A stretch of 64,000 nt of DNA from Streptomyces galbus. GTDB lineage: Bacteria; Actinomycetota; Actinomycetes; Streptomycetales; Streptomycetaceae. How positions within the stretch are numbered: the stretch's first letter is position 1; the number at the start of each line of letters is the position of its first letter. Positions 23,590 to 31,998 of this stretch are shown here, in pieces. The stretch is taken from assembly GCF_005280195.1 (NCBI RefSeq), contig NZ_SZPR01000027.1, positions 1 through 64,000 on the forward strand. Reading direction: 5' to 3'. The notes beneath the pieces are model-generated. The model worked only from the letters and a program-made list of their open reading frames with translations, searched no databases and was not told the origin of the DNA. Made by a program: the position numbers and the translations under genes.

Positions 23590-24720
23590 TCAGCCCAGGA
23601 GGTGCCGGTTCGGCGCCTTGGCCCGCTCCTCGTACCCGGGCAGCACGACGACGTCGGCGCCGTGCGCCGCCAGCAGCCCGTTGCCGTCCGCCGCCTCCAC
23701 GAACGTGTCCGGCTCGCGCCAGGCCGTGACCACCCGGCGCACCCCCGCGTCGAGGATCAGGCGTGCGCAGGGTGCCGGGCGGGAGGCGCGGCGGGCGCAC
23801 GGCTCCAGGCTGCTGTAGACGGTCGCGCCGGCCAGGCGCGGGTCGGCGGGGTCGACCTTGGCCAGGGCGGCCTCCTCGGCGTGCACCACGGGGTCGCCGG
23901 CCTCGCGGGAGTGGCCGCGGGCCAGTTCGGTGCCGTCAGCGGCGACGACCACCGCGCCGACGCTGAACGCGGTGCCCGAGGGCGGGCACCGGTCGGCCAG
24001 GTCGCAGGCGAGGGCCAGCCAGCGGCGGTCGGCGGCGGAGGGGAGCGGGCCGGCGCCGGGGGCGGTGGGCTCGTAGCGCATGAGGACGACGTCCTCGATC
24101 CGCCGCGTCTCCAGCAGCCGCAGCCGTCCGCCCTGGTAGGCGCCGGGGCCGAAGAGGCGGGGGGCGTCCGGGTCGCCGACGAACAGGGGCGCGAGGACGA
24201 GCTGGAGTTCGTCGGCGAGGCCCTGCTGGAGGAGCTGGGTGTGGATCGTGCCGCCGCCCTCGACCATGAGCCGGCGCACGCCCCGTACGTCGTGCAGGTG
24301 TTCCAGCGCGCGGCGCCAGTCGAGGCCGGGCCCGAGGGCGGCGACGTCGGCGGCGATCCCGGCGGCGCGGGCGCGCTCGGCGCCCCGGTCGGTGGTCAGC
24401 AGGAGCTTGTCGCCGCCCGTGTGCCAGAACTGCGCGGCGGGGTCGAGGTCGCCGGAGGCGCTGACCGTGACCTTGAGCGGGTAGGCGGGCCGGCCGGCGG
24501 CGACCCGGGCGGCGCGGCGCCCGGCGGAGTTGACCAGCAGGCGCGGGTTGTCGGCGCGCAGGGTGCCGGCGCCGATGAGGATGGCGTCGACGGACGCGCG
24601 CACCTCGTCGACGCGGTCGAAGTCGGCCGGGCTGGACAGCAGCAGCCGCTCCGGGCCGGTGTCGTCGAGGAAGCCGTCGAGGGAGACGGCGGCCGACAGC
24701 AGGACGTACGGGTACGGCAT
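23590..24720 (-). CDS. RibD-like bifunctional reductase-deaminase with reversed domain order
   Basis: 376 residues. The N-terminal half (about 1-220) is a RibD_C/dihydrofolate-reductase-type reductase: SAAVSLDGFLDD, IGAGTLRADNPRLLV and RRLMVEGGGTIHTQLL are its signatures. The C-terminal part (about 228-376) is a zinc-dependent cytidine-deaminase-type domain with HAEEAAL and SSLEPCARRASRPAPCARLI, giving the His/Glu and two Cys ligands. In riboflavin synthesis the two activities turn the GTP cyclohydrolase II product into 5-amino-6-ribitylamino-uracil phosphate. E. coli and B. subtilis proteins have deaminase first; here the order is reversed. The gene is divergent from marR and shares its operator region. 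ATG 24720 has no strong ribosome site. A dedicated, non-housekeeping role is inferred. Confidence 0.82.
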   Translation of the reverse strand: MPYPYVLLSAAVSLDGFLDDTGPERLLLSSPADFDRVDEVRASVDAILIGAGTLRADNPRLLVNSAGRRAARVAAGRPAYPLKVTVSASGDLDPAAQFWHTGGDKLLLTTDRGAERARAAGIAADVAALGPGLDWRRALEHLHDVRGVRRLMVEGGGTIHTQLLQQGLADELQLVLAPLFVGDPDAPRLFGPGAYQGGRLRLLETRRIEDVVLMRYEPTAPGAGPLPSAADRRWLALACDLADRCPPSGTAFSVGAVVVAADGTELARGHSREAGDPVVHAEEAALAKVDPADPRLAGATVYSSLEPCARRASRPAPCARLILDAGVRRVVTAWREPDTFVEAADGNGLLAAHGADVVVLPGYEERAKAPNRHLLG

Positions 24721-24819
24721 GGGGGCGCGCTCTCTCGTGGGACCGGCGGGACGGGCGGGGCGGTGAGACGGGCGGGGCGGCTGGGGCCGGGACACTTTCC
24801 GGACGGGACGACGACGATC

Positions 24820-24848
24820 TTGGTTCAAGTTTGAAGCAAACCTACACT
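24820..24848 (+). promoter_or_regulatory. marR promoter with operator in the -35/-10 spacer
   Basis: TTGGTT, 17 bases, TACACT, then six bases to the ATG, which implies a leaderless mRNA. The inverted repeat TTCAAGTTTGAAGC (24824-24837) fills the spacer. The reverse strand carries the divergent ribD-like gene, so the same site can control both. Confidence 0.7.
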
Positions 24849-24854
24849 GGCGGC

Positions 24855-25370
24855 ATGACGACCCGCTGGCTGACCTCCGACGAGCAGCGCGCCTGGCGTG
24901 CCTACATGGCCGCCACCCTCCTGCTGGAGGACACGCTCGACCGCCAGCTCCAGCAGGACGCCGGCATGCCGCACCTGTACTACTCCATCCTCGCCAATCT
25001 CTCCGAGGCGCCTCAACGGCGGCTGCGGATGACCGACCTCGCCGAGCGGTCGAAGATCACCCGCAGCCGGCTCACCTACGCGGTGGCCCGGCTGGAGAAG
25101 GACGGCCTGGTGCGGCGCGAGCAGTGCCCGTCGGACCGGCGCGGCAGCGTGGCCGCCCTCACGGACGAGGGCGTGGCGGTGCTGGAGCGCACGGCGCCGG
25201 GCCACGTCGAGACGGTCCGCGCGTCCCTGTTCGACCGGCTCAGCCCCGAGCAGGTGGGGCAGCTCGAGGAGATCTGCGCGCGGATCGCGGGCGGGCTGGT
25301 GGGCGGCGCGCAGGACGGCGGCGGCCCGGAGGACGTGCCCTGGAAGCGGCGCTCGACGCCGTGCCCGTGA
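24855..25370 (+). CDS. MarR-family regulator of the RibA/RibD-like module
   Basis: 171 residues. Helix 1 has DEQRAWRAYMAATLLLEDTLDR, followed by LYYSILANLSEAPQRRLRM and MTDLAERSKITRSRLTYAVA as recognition helices, and the wing DRRGSVAALTDEG. No redox-type cysteine pair is seen; the single Cys lies in REQCPSDRR. ATG 24855 is six bases after the -10, with no ribosome site. Binding sites of the form TTCAAR-YTTGAAGC occur in its own promoter and in that of ribA, so it most likely represses itself, the ribD-like gene and ribA. The inducing ligand is unknown and could be a pyrimidine or flavin intermediate. Confidence 0.88.
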   Translation: MTTRWLTSDEQRAWRAYMAATLLLEDTLDRQLQQDAGMPHLYYSILANLSEAPQRRLRMTDLAERSKITRSRLTYAVARLEKDGLVRREQCPSDRRGSVAALTDEGVAVLERTAPGHVETVRASLFDRLSPEQVGQLEEICARIAGGLVGGAQDGGGPEDVPWKRRSTPCP

Positions 25371-25419
25371 GGTCGGCGGGACGATGTCCGTGAGGCCGGC
25401 GGGGCGGACCGGAACCCCG

Positions 25420-25481
25420 TTGCTTCAAACTTCAAGCACAGGTAGGGTCGGCTCCGAGAATCTGCTTCAAATCTGAAGCAG
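25420..25481 (+). promoter_or_regulatory. ribA promoter with two MarR operator copies
   Basis: -35 TTGCTT (25420-25425), a 17-base spacer, -10 TAGGGT (25443-25448). The first operator TTGCTTCAAACTTCAAGCA (25420-25438) covers the -35 and spacer. The second, CTGCTTCAAATCTGAAGCAG (25462-25481), is a perfect 8-bp inverted repeat with a 4-base centre just downstream of the expected transcription start, ahead of the AGGAGGG-like region. Confidence 0.72.
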
Positions 25482-25519
25482 CAGGAGGGCGGTGCGCCGC
25501 CCAGGACCCGGAGAACCGC

Positions 25520-26164
25520 ATGCCCGCTGACCTCACCGCCGCCACGCCGCGCGCCCGCGTCCGGGTCCCGCTGCGCTTCCACGACGGGTACGCCGTCGAC
25601 GCCGACCTCGTCACCTTCGACGGCCTCGTCGACGGCCGGGAGCACATCGCCGTCGTCCTCGGCGACCCGGCTCCCGGCACCACGCCCCTGGTCCGGCTGC
25701 ACTCCGAGTGCCTGACCGGGGACGTCTTCGGCTCGGCCCGCTGCGACTGCGGCCCGCAACTGCGCGAGGCCGTCGAGCGCATCGCCGAGCGCGGCGGCGT
25801 ACTGCTCTACCTCCGCCAGGAGGGCCGGGGCATCGGCCTCTACAACAAACTCGACGCCTACGCCCTCCAGGACCAGGGCCTGGACACCTACGAGGCGAAC
25901 GCCGCCCTCGGCCTGCCCGAGGACGCCCGCGACTACACGGCCGCCGCCCAGATGCTGCGCGCCCTCGACGTCACCCGCGTGGACCTGCTCTCCCACAACC
26001 CCGACAAGGCGGAGCAACTGCGCGCGCTGGGCATCGACGTCCACGACCGCGTCCCGACCGGCGTCTTCACCACCCCGCACAACGTCCGCTACCTGCGCGC
26101 CAAGGTCCTGCAGACCAGCCACACGCTGCCGCTCGGCGACCTGACGGAACTGCACGCGGGCTGA
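25520..26164 (+). CDS. ribA: GTP cyclohydrolase II
   Basis: 214 residues, a stand-alone RibA without a fused dihydroxybutanone-phosphate synthase. The zinc ligands are Cys64, Cys75 and Cys77 in HSECLTGDVFGSARCDC. YLRQEGRGIGLYNKL and EDARDYT carry the GTP-binding and nucleophile positions. Tyr114 in DAYALQDQG matches E. coli Tyr105, which separates true GCH II enzymes from the Streptomyces variant that stops at a formamido-pyrimidine. The product should therefore be the 2,5-diamino-pyrimidinone ribotide. The gene is under the MarR-type promoter, not an FMN riboswitch. A methyltransferase gene follows after 44 bases. Confidence 0.93.
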   Translation: MPADLTAATPRARVRVPLRFHDGYAVDADLVTFDGLVDGREHIAVVLGDPAPGTTPLVRLHSECLTGDVFGSARCDCGPQLREAVERIAERGGVLLYLRQEGRGIGLYNKLDAYALQDQGLDTYEANAALGLPEDARDYTAAAQMLRALDVTRVDLLSHNPDKAEQLRALGIDVHDRVPTGVFTTPHNVRYLRAKVLQTSHTLPLGDLTELHAG

Positions 26165-26208
26165 CCCGCCGGGCGTAGGGACCCCGGCAGCCGGGGAGAC
26201 ACCCGGGC

Positions 26209-26892
26209 GTGACGAACCCGCCTCCCCCGGAGCAGAACCCGGCCGCGCCGGCGACCCGCCGCAGCTACGACGCCGTCGCCGAGCCCTACGCCGCCGACAT
26301 CGGCAGCGAACTCCCCGGCAAGCCCCTCGACCGCGCCCTGCTGGACGCCTTCGCGGAAGTCACCCGGCACGGCCCGGTGGCCGACGTCGGCTGCGGCCCG
26401 GGACAGGCGACGGCCCACCTCGCCGGCCGGGGCGTGGCGGTCACGGGCCTGGACCTCTCCCCCGGGATGTGCGCCGTGGCCCGCCGCGGCACCGGGCTGC
26501 CCTTCGCCGTGGCCGACATGACCGCCCTGCCGCTGCGCTCCGGCAGCCTCACGGGCCTGCTGTGCTGGTACGCGCTCATCCACCTCGACGCACCCGGACG
26601 GGCCGCCGCCTACGCCGAGTTCGCCCGCGTCCTGCGCCCCGGCGGGCACGCCCTGCTGGCCTTCCACACCAGCACCGCCGACACCCGCCCCGGCGAGTCG
26701 GCCCACTTCACCGACTGGTGGGGCCGGCCGGTGGACCTCACCTTCCACTTCCTGGACCCGGCCACGGAGACGACGTCCCTCACCGCCGCGGACCTCACGG
26801 TCACGGCCCACCTCGACCGGGCCCCGTACCCCGGGGTCGAACACCCGAGCAGACGCTCGTACCTGCTGGTGCGGCGGGGTGGGGAGGCGTAG
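26209..26892 (+). CDS. Class I SAM-dependent methyltransferase
   Basis: A 227-residue Rossmann methyltransferase. Motif I is VADVGCGPGQATAHLA (about 60-75), followed by VTGLDLSPGMCAVAR (motif II acidic Asp), VADMTALPLRSGSLTGLLCWYALIHL (motifs III-IV) and VLRPGGHALLAFH (post-motif). The N-terminal TRRSYDAVAEPYA is common to this family. GTG 26209 with GGGGAG ten bases upstream lies 44 bases after ribA, so the two are probably co-transcribed. The substrate cannot be told from sequence. The genomic partner suggests a pyrimidine or pteridine-like acceptor, but this family is large and versatile, so that link is weak. Confidence 0.8.
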   Translation: MTNPPPPEQNPAAPATRRSYDAVAEPYAADIGSELPGKPLDRALLDAFAEVTRHGPVADVGCGPGQATAHLAGRGVAVTGLDLSPGMCAVARRGTGLPFAVADMTALPLRSGSLTGLLCWYALIHLDAPGRAAAYAEFARVLRPGGHALLAFHTSTADTRPGESAHFTDWWGRPVDLTFHFLDPATETTSLTAADLTVTAHLDRAPYPGVEHPSRRSYLLVRRGGEA

Positions 26893-26927
26893 CGGGGACG
26901 GGTCCGTCCGGACCCCGGGGAACAACG

Positions 26928-26959
26928 AGCCCCGGCCCAGGAAGACCTGGGCCGGGGCT
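26928..26959. terminator. Hairpin terminator between the methyltransferase and tRNA-Lys genes
   Basis: Arms AGCCCCGGCCCAG and CTGGGCCGGGGCT (13 bp) with a 6-base loop. It lies just past the 3' end of the leftward tRNA and 36 bases after the methyltransferase stop, and probably serves both. Confidence 0.7.
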
Positions 26960-26965
26960 GTGTCG

Positions 26966-27038
26966 TAGGCCGTGTGGGACTCGAACCCACAACCAATGGA
27001 TTAAAAGTCCACTGCTCTGCCAATTGAGCTAACGGCCC
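26966..27038 (-). tRNA. tRNA-Lys(UUU)
   Basis: A 73-nt cloverleaf with acceptor GGGCCGT/ACGGCCT (one G-U), discriminator A, anticodon loop CTTTTAA, T-loop GGTTCGAGTCC. CCA is not encoded. Confidence 0.96.
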
Positions 27039-27154
27039 GGGCGATGTTGCCTCCCCGAGCATAGCCGGAGCGGGCCCGGTGTCCGATCGGGTATCGGGAC
27101 ACGGGCGGGGCGGACGTGTCGTGGCGCCGGCCGCGGTCGGGGAGGCGGCGGGCG

Positions 27155-28696
27155 TCAGGGGTCGGCGGGTTCCGGGGCCGCGGCGGCGCGGCGGGACGCC
27201 TCGCGGGCGCGGGTGCGTTCGTGGTCGGGGTCCAGGAACCAGTGGCGGGCCGAGGCCAGCCACCAGGCCGCCGCGAAGCCGAGGACGACCAGGACGGCCA
27301 CCGGGGCGTAGTTGAACGTCTCCCAGGTGACCGGGGAGACCTGCGGCAGCATGAACAGCACGGTGATGACGCCGACCCAGACCACCGCGACCACGCCGAT
27401 CACCTGCGACCAGCGGCCCAGGTGCCACGGGCCGCGCGCGAAGGCCGCGCCCTTGCGCACGCGCAGCAGGGTGGGGATGACGTAGGCGACGTACAGGCCG
27501 ATGACCGCGATCGAGGTCACCGCGGCGTAGGCGGTGTAGTTGATCAGGTACGGCAGGCCCAGCGCGAGGGCGGCGATCGCGGCCAGCCAGACCGCGGCGA
27601 CCGGGGTGCGGGTGCGCGGGCTGACGGTGTGCCACACATGGGAGAAGGGCAGCGCGCCGTCCCGCGAGAAGGCGTAGATCATACGGCTGTTGGCCGTCAC
27701 CGACGCCATGCCGCAGAAGAGCTGGGCGCCGATCACCACGAGCAGGAGGAGCTTGCCCGCGGTGGCGCCGAGCGCGTCGAGCAGGATCTGGGCCGGGGGC
27801 GCGCCGGTCGGGGAGTCCAGGGCGCCGTCGTAGGACTGGATGGCGAAGGTGAAGCCGAGCAGCAGGACGAAGCCGGCGATCCAGGAGGTCCAGATGGACC
27901 GCACGATGCCCTTCGGGCCGGCCGTGGCCGCGTCGTGGGTCTCCTCCGTCATGTGGGCGGAGGCGTCGTAGCCGGTGAAGGTGTACTGGGCCATCAGCAG
28001 GCCCAGCAGGACGACGTAGAAGCCGCTGCCCCAGCCGGTGTTGTTGACGAACTCGCCGAACACGAACGACGCCGGGCGGTGGTGGTCCGGCGAGAAGGTG
28101 AGCGCGCCGACGATCACCGCCACGCCGAGGACGTGCCACCAGACGCTGATGCTGTTGAGCAGGGCGACGATGCGCACGCCGAAGGTGTTCAGCAGGCCGT
28201 GCAGGACGAGGATCGCCGCGAACAGCAGGACCGTGCGGCCGGGGGTGACCTCGAAGCCGAACTGGAGGTTCAGGTAGGCGCCCAGGAAGGAGGCGGCGCC
28301 GAAGTCGATGCCCGCGGTCACCGCGACCTGGCCCAGCACGTTGAACCAGCCCGTGAACCAGGCCCAGGCCGCCGCCGAGCGGGGCGGCGCCAGCCGGTGG
28401 GCCCAGAAGTACAGGCCGGCCGACGTCGGGTACGCCGAGCAGATCTCGGCCATGGACAGCCCGACGAAGAGGGTCATCAGCCCGACGGCCACCCAGCCCC
28501 AGGTGATCACGGCGGGGCCGCCGGTGTTCAGGCCGAACGCGTACAGCGTCAGGCAGCCCGACAGCACGGAGATGATCGTGAAGGACACCGCGTAGTTGGA
28601 GAACGCCGACATGCGTCGGGCGAGCGTCTGCGTGTAACCGAGCTGGGCCAGCCGTTCTTCGTCCGACAGCCCACTCCCTCTGGCGTCATCTGTCAT
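27155..28696 (-). CDS. APC-family amino acid permease
   Basis: 513 residues with about twelve membrane helices. The N-terminus EERLAQLGYTQTLARRMSAFSNYAVSF and the phrase AEICSAYPTSAGLYFWAH are typical of the amino acid/choline transporter branch (GABA and choline permease relatives). QYTFTGYDASAHMTEETHDA is the conserved helix-6/loop region, and SVTANSRMIYAFSRDGALPFS the loop after helix 8. It should import an amino acid or amine by proton symport. The start codon ATG 28696 sits in the 3' arm of a perfect 12-bp inverted repeat, and the only purine-rich sequence before it is in the same arm, so translation may be gated by RNA folding. Confidence 0.88.
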   Translation of the reverse strand: MTDDARGSGLSDEERLAQLGYTQTLARRMSAFSNYAVSFTIISVLSGCLTLYAFGLNTGGPAVITWGWVAVGLMTLFVGLSMAEICSAYPTSAGLYFWAHRLAPPRSAAAWAWFTGWFNVLGQVAVTAGIDFGAASFLGAYLNLQFGFEVTPGRTVLLFAAILVLHGLLNTFGVRIVALLNSISVWWHVLGVAVIVGALTFSPDHHRPASFVFGEFVNNTGWGSGFYVVLLGLLMAQYTFTGYDASAHMTEETHDAATAGPKGIVRSIWTSWIAGFVLLLGFTFAIQSYDGALDSPTGAPPAQILLDALGATAGKLLLLVVIGAQLFCGMASVTANSRMIYAFSRDGALPFSHVWHTVSPRTRTPVAAVWLAAIAALALGLPYLINYTAYAAVTSIAVIGLYVAYVIPTLLRVRKGAAFARGPWHLGRWSQVIGVVAVVWVGVITVLFMLPQVSPVTWETFNYAPVAVLVVLGFAAAWWLASARHWFLDPDHERTRAREASRRAAAAPEPADP

Positions 28697-28729
28697 GCCC
28701 CCAGCGATTCCCTCGCCGGGGGCATGACA
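28691..28729 (-). promoter_or_regulatory. 12-bp inverted repeat enclosing the permease start codon
   Basis: TGTCATGCCCCC and GGGGGCATGACA are perfect complements with 15 bases between them. On the permease mRNA the 3' arm contains the ATG and the GGGGG in front of it. It could be a translational switch, an operator for a dimeric repressor, or the terminator of the upstream FG-GAP gene, whose stop is 37 bases away. Confidence 0.7.
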
Positions 28730-28765
28730 TGCGTCACAGGGGAAGCAGAAAGGCTCCCGTGGTGA

Positions 28766-31700
28766 CTAGAAGAGGCCCTTGTACTTCTGCCATCCGGTGC
28801 CGACCTTCACGCGCGGTCCGAAGGTCCCGGTCCCGGTGCCGTTCTGCCGGTACAGGGTGCCCGCCGTGTCGCGGGCGACGAGGTCCGCCTTGCCGTCCCC
28901 CGTGATGTCACCGGGTCCGACGACGGCGTTGTAGCTGCCGCCCCAGCCGGCGAAGAGCCTCACCCGCGCGGAGAACGTGCCGTTGCCCCGGCCCAGGTAC
29001 CGGTACAGGTTGTCGGCGGTGTCCTGCGCGAGCAGGTCGCCGACGCCGTCGCCGTTGAGATCACCGGCACCGATGATCTTCTTGTAGGACTTCCAGGTGT
29101 CGTAGAGCTTCACGGGCGCCGCGAAGCCCGGCCGGCCCGTGCCCTGGTAGAGGTAGACCCGGCCCGTGGAGGGGTTGCGGGCGATCAGGTCGGGGCGGCC
29201 GTCCTTCGTCACGTCCCCCGGCGAGGTCAGCACGTCGAACTGGTTGAACCCCTTGGACGCGACGGTCCAGTGCGGCGACCTCGGCGTCACGGCAGCGCCG
29301 CAGCCGGGCGCGTACAGCCGCAGTTCCCCGCTGGTCAGCCGCACCAGCACGTCGGCGCAGCGGTCACCGTTCAGGTCGCCGAAGGGCACCGCCCTGATGC
29401 CGCTCGGCCAGCCGCTGCCGCTGACCTGGCCGGAGAAGGTGCCCCGGCCGGTGCCCTGCTGGAAGGTCAGGGTGCCCGTGCTCGGCATGGTCAGCAGGTC
29501 GCCCACGCCGTCCGGCTCGGCGCCCGGGCCGACGTGGTCGCGGAACACGGCGCTGCCGTCGACCATGCGGACGGTGCCCCGCACCTGCAGGGGGGCGCCG
29601 ACGCCGTCCGCGGGCGTGACGGTCAGCGTCCAGTCGTAGGTGCCGTTGGGCAGGGGGGAGACCGTGCTGCCGGGGCCCAGGGGGTTCCAGCCCACGTTCA
29701 GCACCCCGCTCACGGCGCCGCCGTCCGTGCCTCCGACGTGCTTGCCGGTGGCCCCGCTGCGCACGTCCAGCGTCCACCCCGAGGCCGGCTTCGACAGCAG
29801 CACCGAGGTGAGGGTGTGCGTGCCGGGGGCCGTCCGGGTCACGCTCTGCGCGGGCCCCAACTGGCGCAGCGGCTGCTGCGCGACGCCCGAGGGCACCAGG
29901 TGGACCTGCTCGCGGTCGTCGACGTAGGCGAGGTTCGCCCCGGACTCGTCCACCGTCCAGCGCACGCCGCGCTGCGAGACGCCGGTGTCGGGCAGGTCCC
30001 CGACGACCCGGCCGGCGGGGGCGCCGTCGGCCACGGTGGTGAGGACCAGCTTCCCGGCCTGCTTGTCGTGCGTGACGACGTACCCGTCGCCCAGCTCGGC
30101 CTCGCCCGCGGGGACGGGGACGGACGTGCGCGCCGTCCGGTCGTAGACGCCGGCCTGTCCGTCGCAGGTCCAGTAGATCCAACGGCCCAGCGCCTGCAGG
30201 TCGGTGGGCGTGCAGCCGGCGCCGGTGCCGACGGTCTCGGTGGTCTTCCCGGCCGTCAGGTCGTACGCGGTGACCTGGCCCGGCGTCGGGCCCGGCGTCC
30301 AGAGGGTGTCGCCGGACAGCGCGGCCGGGCCCGGGGCGCGGGTGAGCGCCGCGGTGCCGGTGCCGCCGATGCGGAAGACGTCCTGCTCGGAGGCGGCCGT
30401 GTAGATCAGGTACTGACCCGAGACGTCGGTGAGGCGGCCGCCCCGCGGGAGGTCCCCGCGCACCCAGGTGTCGCTGTCCCCCGGCCCGTCGACCACGATC
30501 GAGTCCGCGCTCGCCCCGTGGTCCACCCGGGCGACCCGCCCGTCGCCGGTGCCGTGGAACACGGCGCAGCCCGGGTCGGAGTCCGGGCAGGCGTTCGCGG
30601 TGAACGAGTAGCGGGTGGAGGGGCCGAAGGCCGGCGTGCCGGTGGGCGCGACGGTCCGCTGGGACAGGCGCCGCACGTCGGAGCGCAGGTAGTCCCCGAC
30701 CACCAGTTTCCCGCCGGTGAGGGACAGGCCCTGGATCTTCAGGGGCGGCTTGGGCAGGGCCTTCACCCGGGTGACGACCGGAGTGCCGTCCGGGCCGGCC
30801 TGGATGCGCTGGACGCCCCAGCCGTCGGGGTTCGCGGAGGTGCGGCCCACGGCGACGGCGGTGCCGTCGGAGAGGCCGTCGAAACCGACGTACGAACCGG
30901 TCAGGAGGGTCCGCTCGGGCCCCCCGGAGAGGGGCTTGGCCACGATCTTCAGATCGCCCGACTGGCGCACGATCCAGTCGCCGACCGTGGTGAGGTACCC
31001 GGGCGAGCCGCCGGCCCCGTCCGGGACGACCTCGGTGGGAGCGGCCGACAGGTCGGTGCGGTCGTAGACCAGCGCGGTCGGCTCGCCGGAGCCGTACAGG
31101 AGCACGTGGCGGTCGGTGATCTTCGCCCGGCCGTACAGCTTCGAGGTCGCCGTCCAGGTGCGCACCCGGCCCGTCCGGCGGTCGACCAGGACCCACGGGT
31201 AGTCGCCGCCGCCACCCGGCCGGCCCGCGTTGAAGAGGAGGTCGTCGGTGTCGCCGCCGAAGACCTGGCCGAGGAGGTACCCGTCCGGCACCCCGGTCAC
31301 CGGCACGTCCCGGGTGGTTCCGTCGGGGTCCGGGAAGAGCAGGTGCATGTCGCGCAGGACGCGGGTCCCGTTCGGGTCCGTCACCTCGCGGTAGGAGACC
31401 ACCAGGTCGTCGTAGGCGCCGAGCAGGGTCTGGCCCGCGGGGACGCGGACCGTGCGCGTGGTGCCGTCGACGGCGTTCCACAGGTCGACCCGGCCGTCCG
31501 GGTAGCGGTACGCCACGGCGTCCCCGCCCGTCATGAGGGCGGGGTTGGCCCCGGCCGGACGGGTCGGCTTCGTCGTCGCGGCGTCCGCGTACCGCATCCA
31601 GACGAGTCCGTCGTCCGTGCGCAGGAACACGCCCTGCCTCCCCGCGCCCTCCCGCCCGAGGAGCGATCCCGTGTCCCACAGGGAGACGGCGGGGTGGGTG

Positions 31701-31840
31701 CTGCTCAGTGCCGCCGGCACCACCGTCTCCTGAGGTGTGTCCGCCGCGGCCGGCGCGGCCGGGAGCAGCGGGATCAGCGCGGCGGTGAGCAGAGCGCAGG
31801 CCGCGGTCGCGCGCAGGCGTGCGGACGTGTGACGAGCCAA
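28766..31840 (-). CDS. Secreted FG-GAP/VCBS repeat protein
   Basis: About 1024 residues. The start is TTG 31840, seven bases after GGAGGG; the frame runs further upstream without a ribosome site. A Sec signal peptide follows: RLRATAACALLTAALIPLLP, with likely cleavage near AAPAAADT. The middle 600 residues show repeated short beta motifs consistent with a beta-propeller. An Ig-like segment is suggested by NGTYDWTLTVTPADG. The C-terminal 230 residues hold at least four FG-GAP repeats with Ca-binding D-x-N/T-x-D-G-x-x-D loops: GDLNGDRCADVLV, GDVTKDGRPDLIA, GDLNGDGVGDLLA and GDITGDGKADLVA. A surface or extracellular binding role is likely. No catalytic motif is visible. A terminator closes the upstream helicase gene. 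Confidence 0.82.
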   Translation of the reverse strand: MARHTSARLRATAACALLTAALIPLLPAAPAAADTPQETVVPAALSSTHPAVSLWDTGSLLGREGAGRQGVFLRTDDGLVWMRYADAATTKPTRPAGANPALMTGGDAVAYRYPDGRVDLWNAVDGTTRTVRVPAGQTLLGAYDDLVVSYREVTDPNGTRVLRDMHLLFPDPDGTTRDVPVTGVPDGYLLGQVFGGDTDDLLFNAGRPGGGGDYPWVLVDRRTGRVRTWTATSKLYGRAKITDRHVLLYGSGEPTALVYDRTDLSAAPTEVVPDGAGGSPGYLTTVGDWIVRQSGDLKIVAKPLSGGPERTLLTGSYVGFDGLSDGTAVAVGRTSANPDGWGVQRIQAGPDGTPVVTRVKALPKPPLKIQGLSLTGGKLVVGDYLRSDVRRLSQRTVAPTGTPAFGPSTRYSFTANACPDSDPGCAVFHGTGDGRVARVDHGASADSIVVDGPGDSDTWVRGDLPRGGRLTDVSGQYLIYTAASEQDVFRIGGTGTAALTRAPGPAALSGDTLWTPGPTPGQVTAYDLTAGKTTETVGTGAGCTPTDLQALGRWIYWTCDGQAGVYDRTARTSVPVPAGEAELGDGYVVTHDKQAGKLVLTTVADGAPAGRVVGDLPDTGVSQRGVRWTVDESGANLAYVDDREQVHLVPSGVAQQPLRQLGPAQSVTRTAPGTHTLTSVLLSKPASGWTLDVRSGATGKHVGGTDGGAVSGVLNVGWNPLGPGSTVSPLPNGTYDWTLTVTPADGVGAPLQVRGTVRMVDGSAVFRDHVGPGAEPDGVGDLLTMPSTGTLTFQQGTGRGTFSGQVSGSGWPSGIRAVPFGDLNGDRCADVLVRLTSGELRLYAPGCGAAVTPRSPHWTVASKGFNQFDVLTSPGDVTKDGRPDLIARNPSTGRVYLYQGTGRPGFAAPVKLYDTWKSYKKIIGAGDLNGDGVGDLLAQDTADNLYRYLGRGNGTFSARVRLFAGWGGSYNAVVGPGDITGDGKADLVARDTAGTLYRQNGTGTGTFGPRVKVGTGWQKYKGLF

Positions 31841-31947
31841 GAAGGACCCTCCCCGGGAAGCCGAGACGGGACGTGCACCGCGTCCGGGTGCCCGGCCCCC
31901 CGGCCGTCGCATCCGTCTCAGAAGTGGGCCGATCTTACCCGGATACG

Positions 31948-31987
31948 GCTGAGCGCCGTGCCCCCGGTCGGGGGCACGGCGCTCAGC
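31948..31987 (-). terminator. Terminator of the DEAD-box helicase gene
   Basis: 18-base perfect arms (GCTGAGCGCCGTGCCCCC and its complement) with the four-base loop GGTC. The hairpin starts 12 bases after the helicase stop. Confidence 0.8.
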
Positions 31988-31998
31988 CGGTGGTCGGA

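Noticed and set aside
25380..25519. FMN riboswitch before ribA
   Set aside because: None of the conserved RFN blocks is present. The region contains a simple promoter and two inverted repeats.
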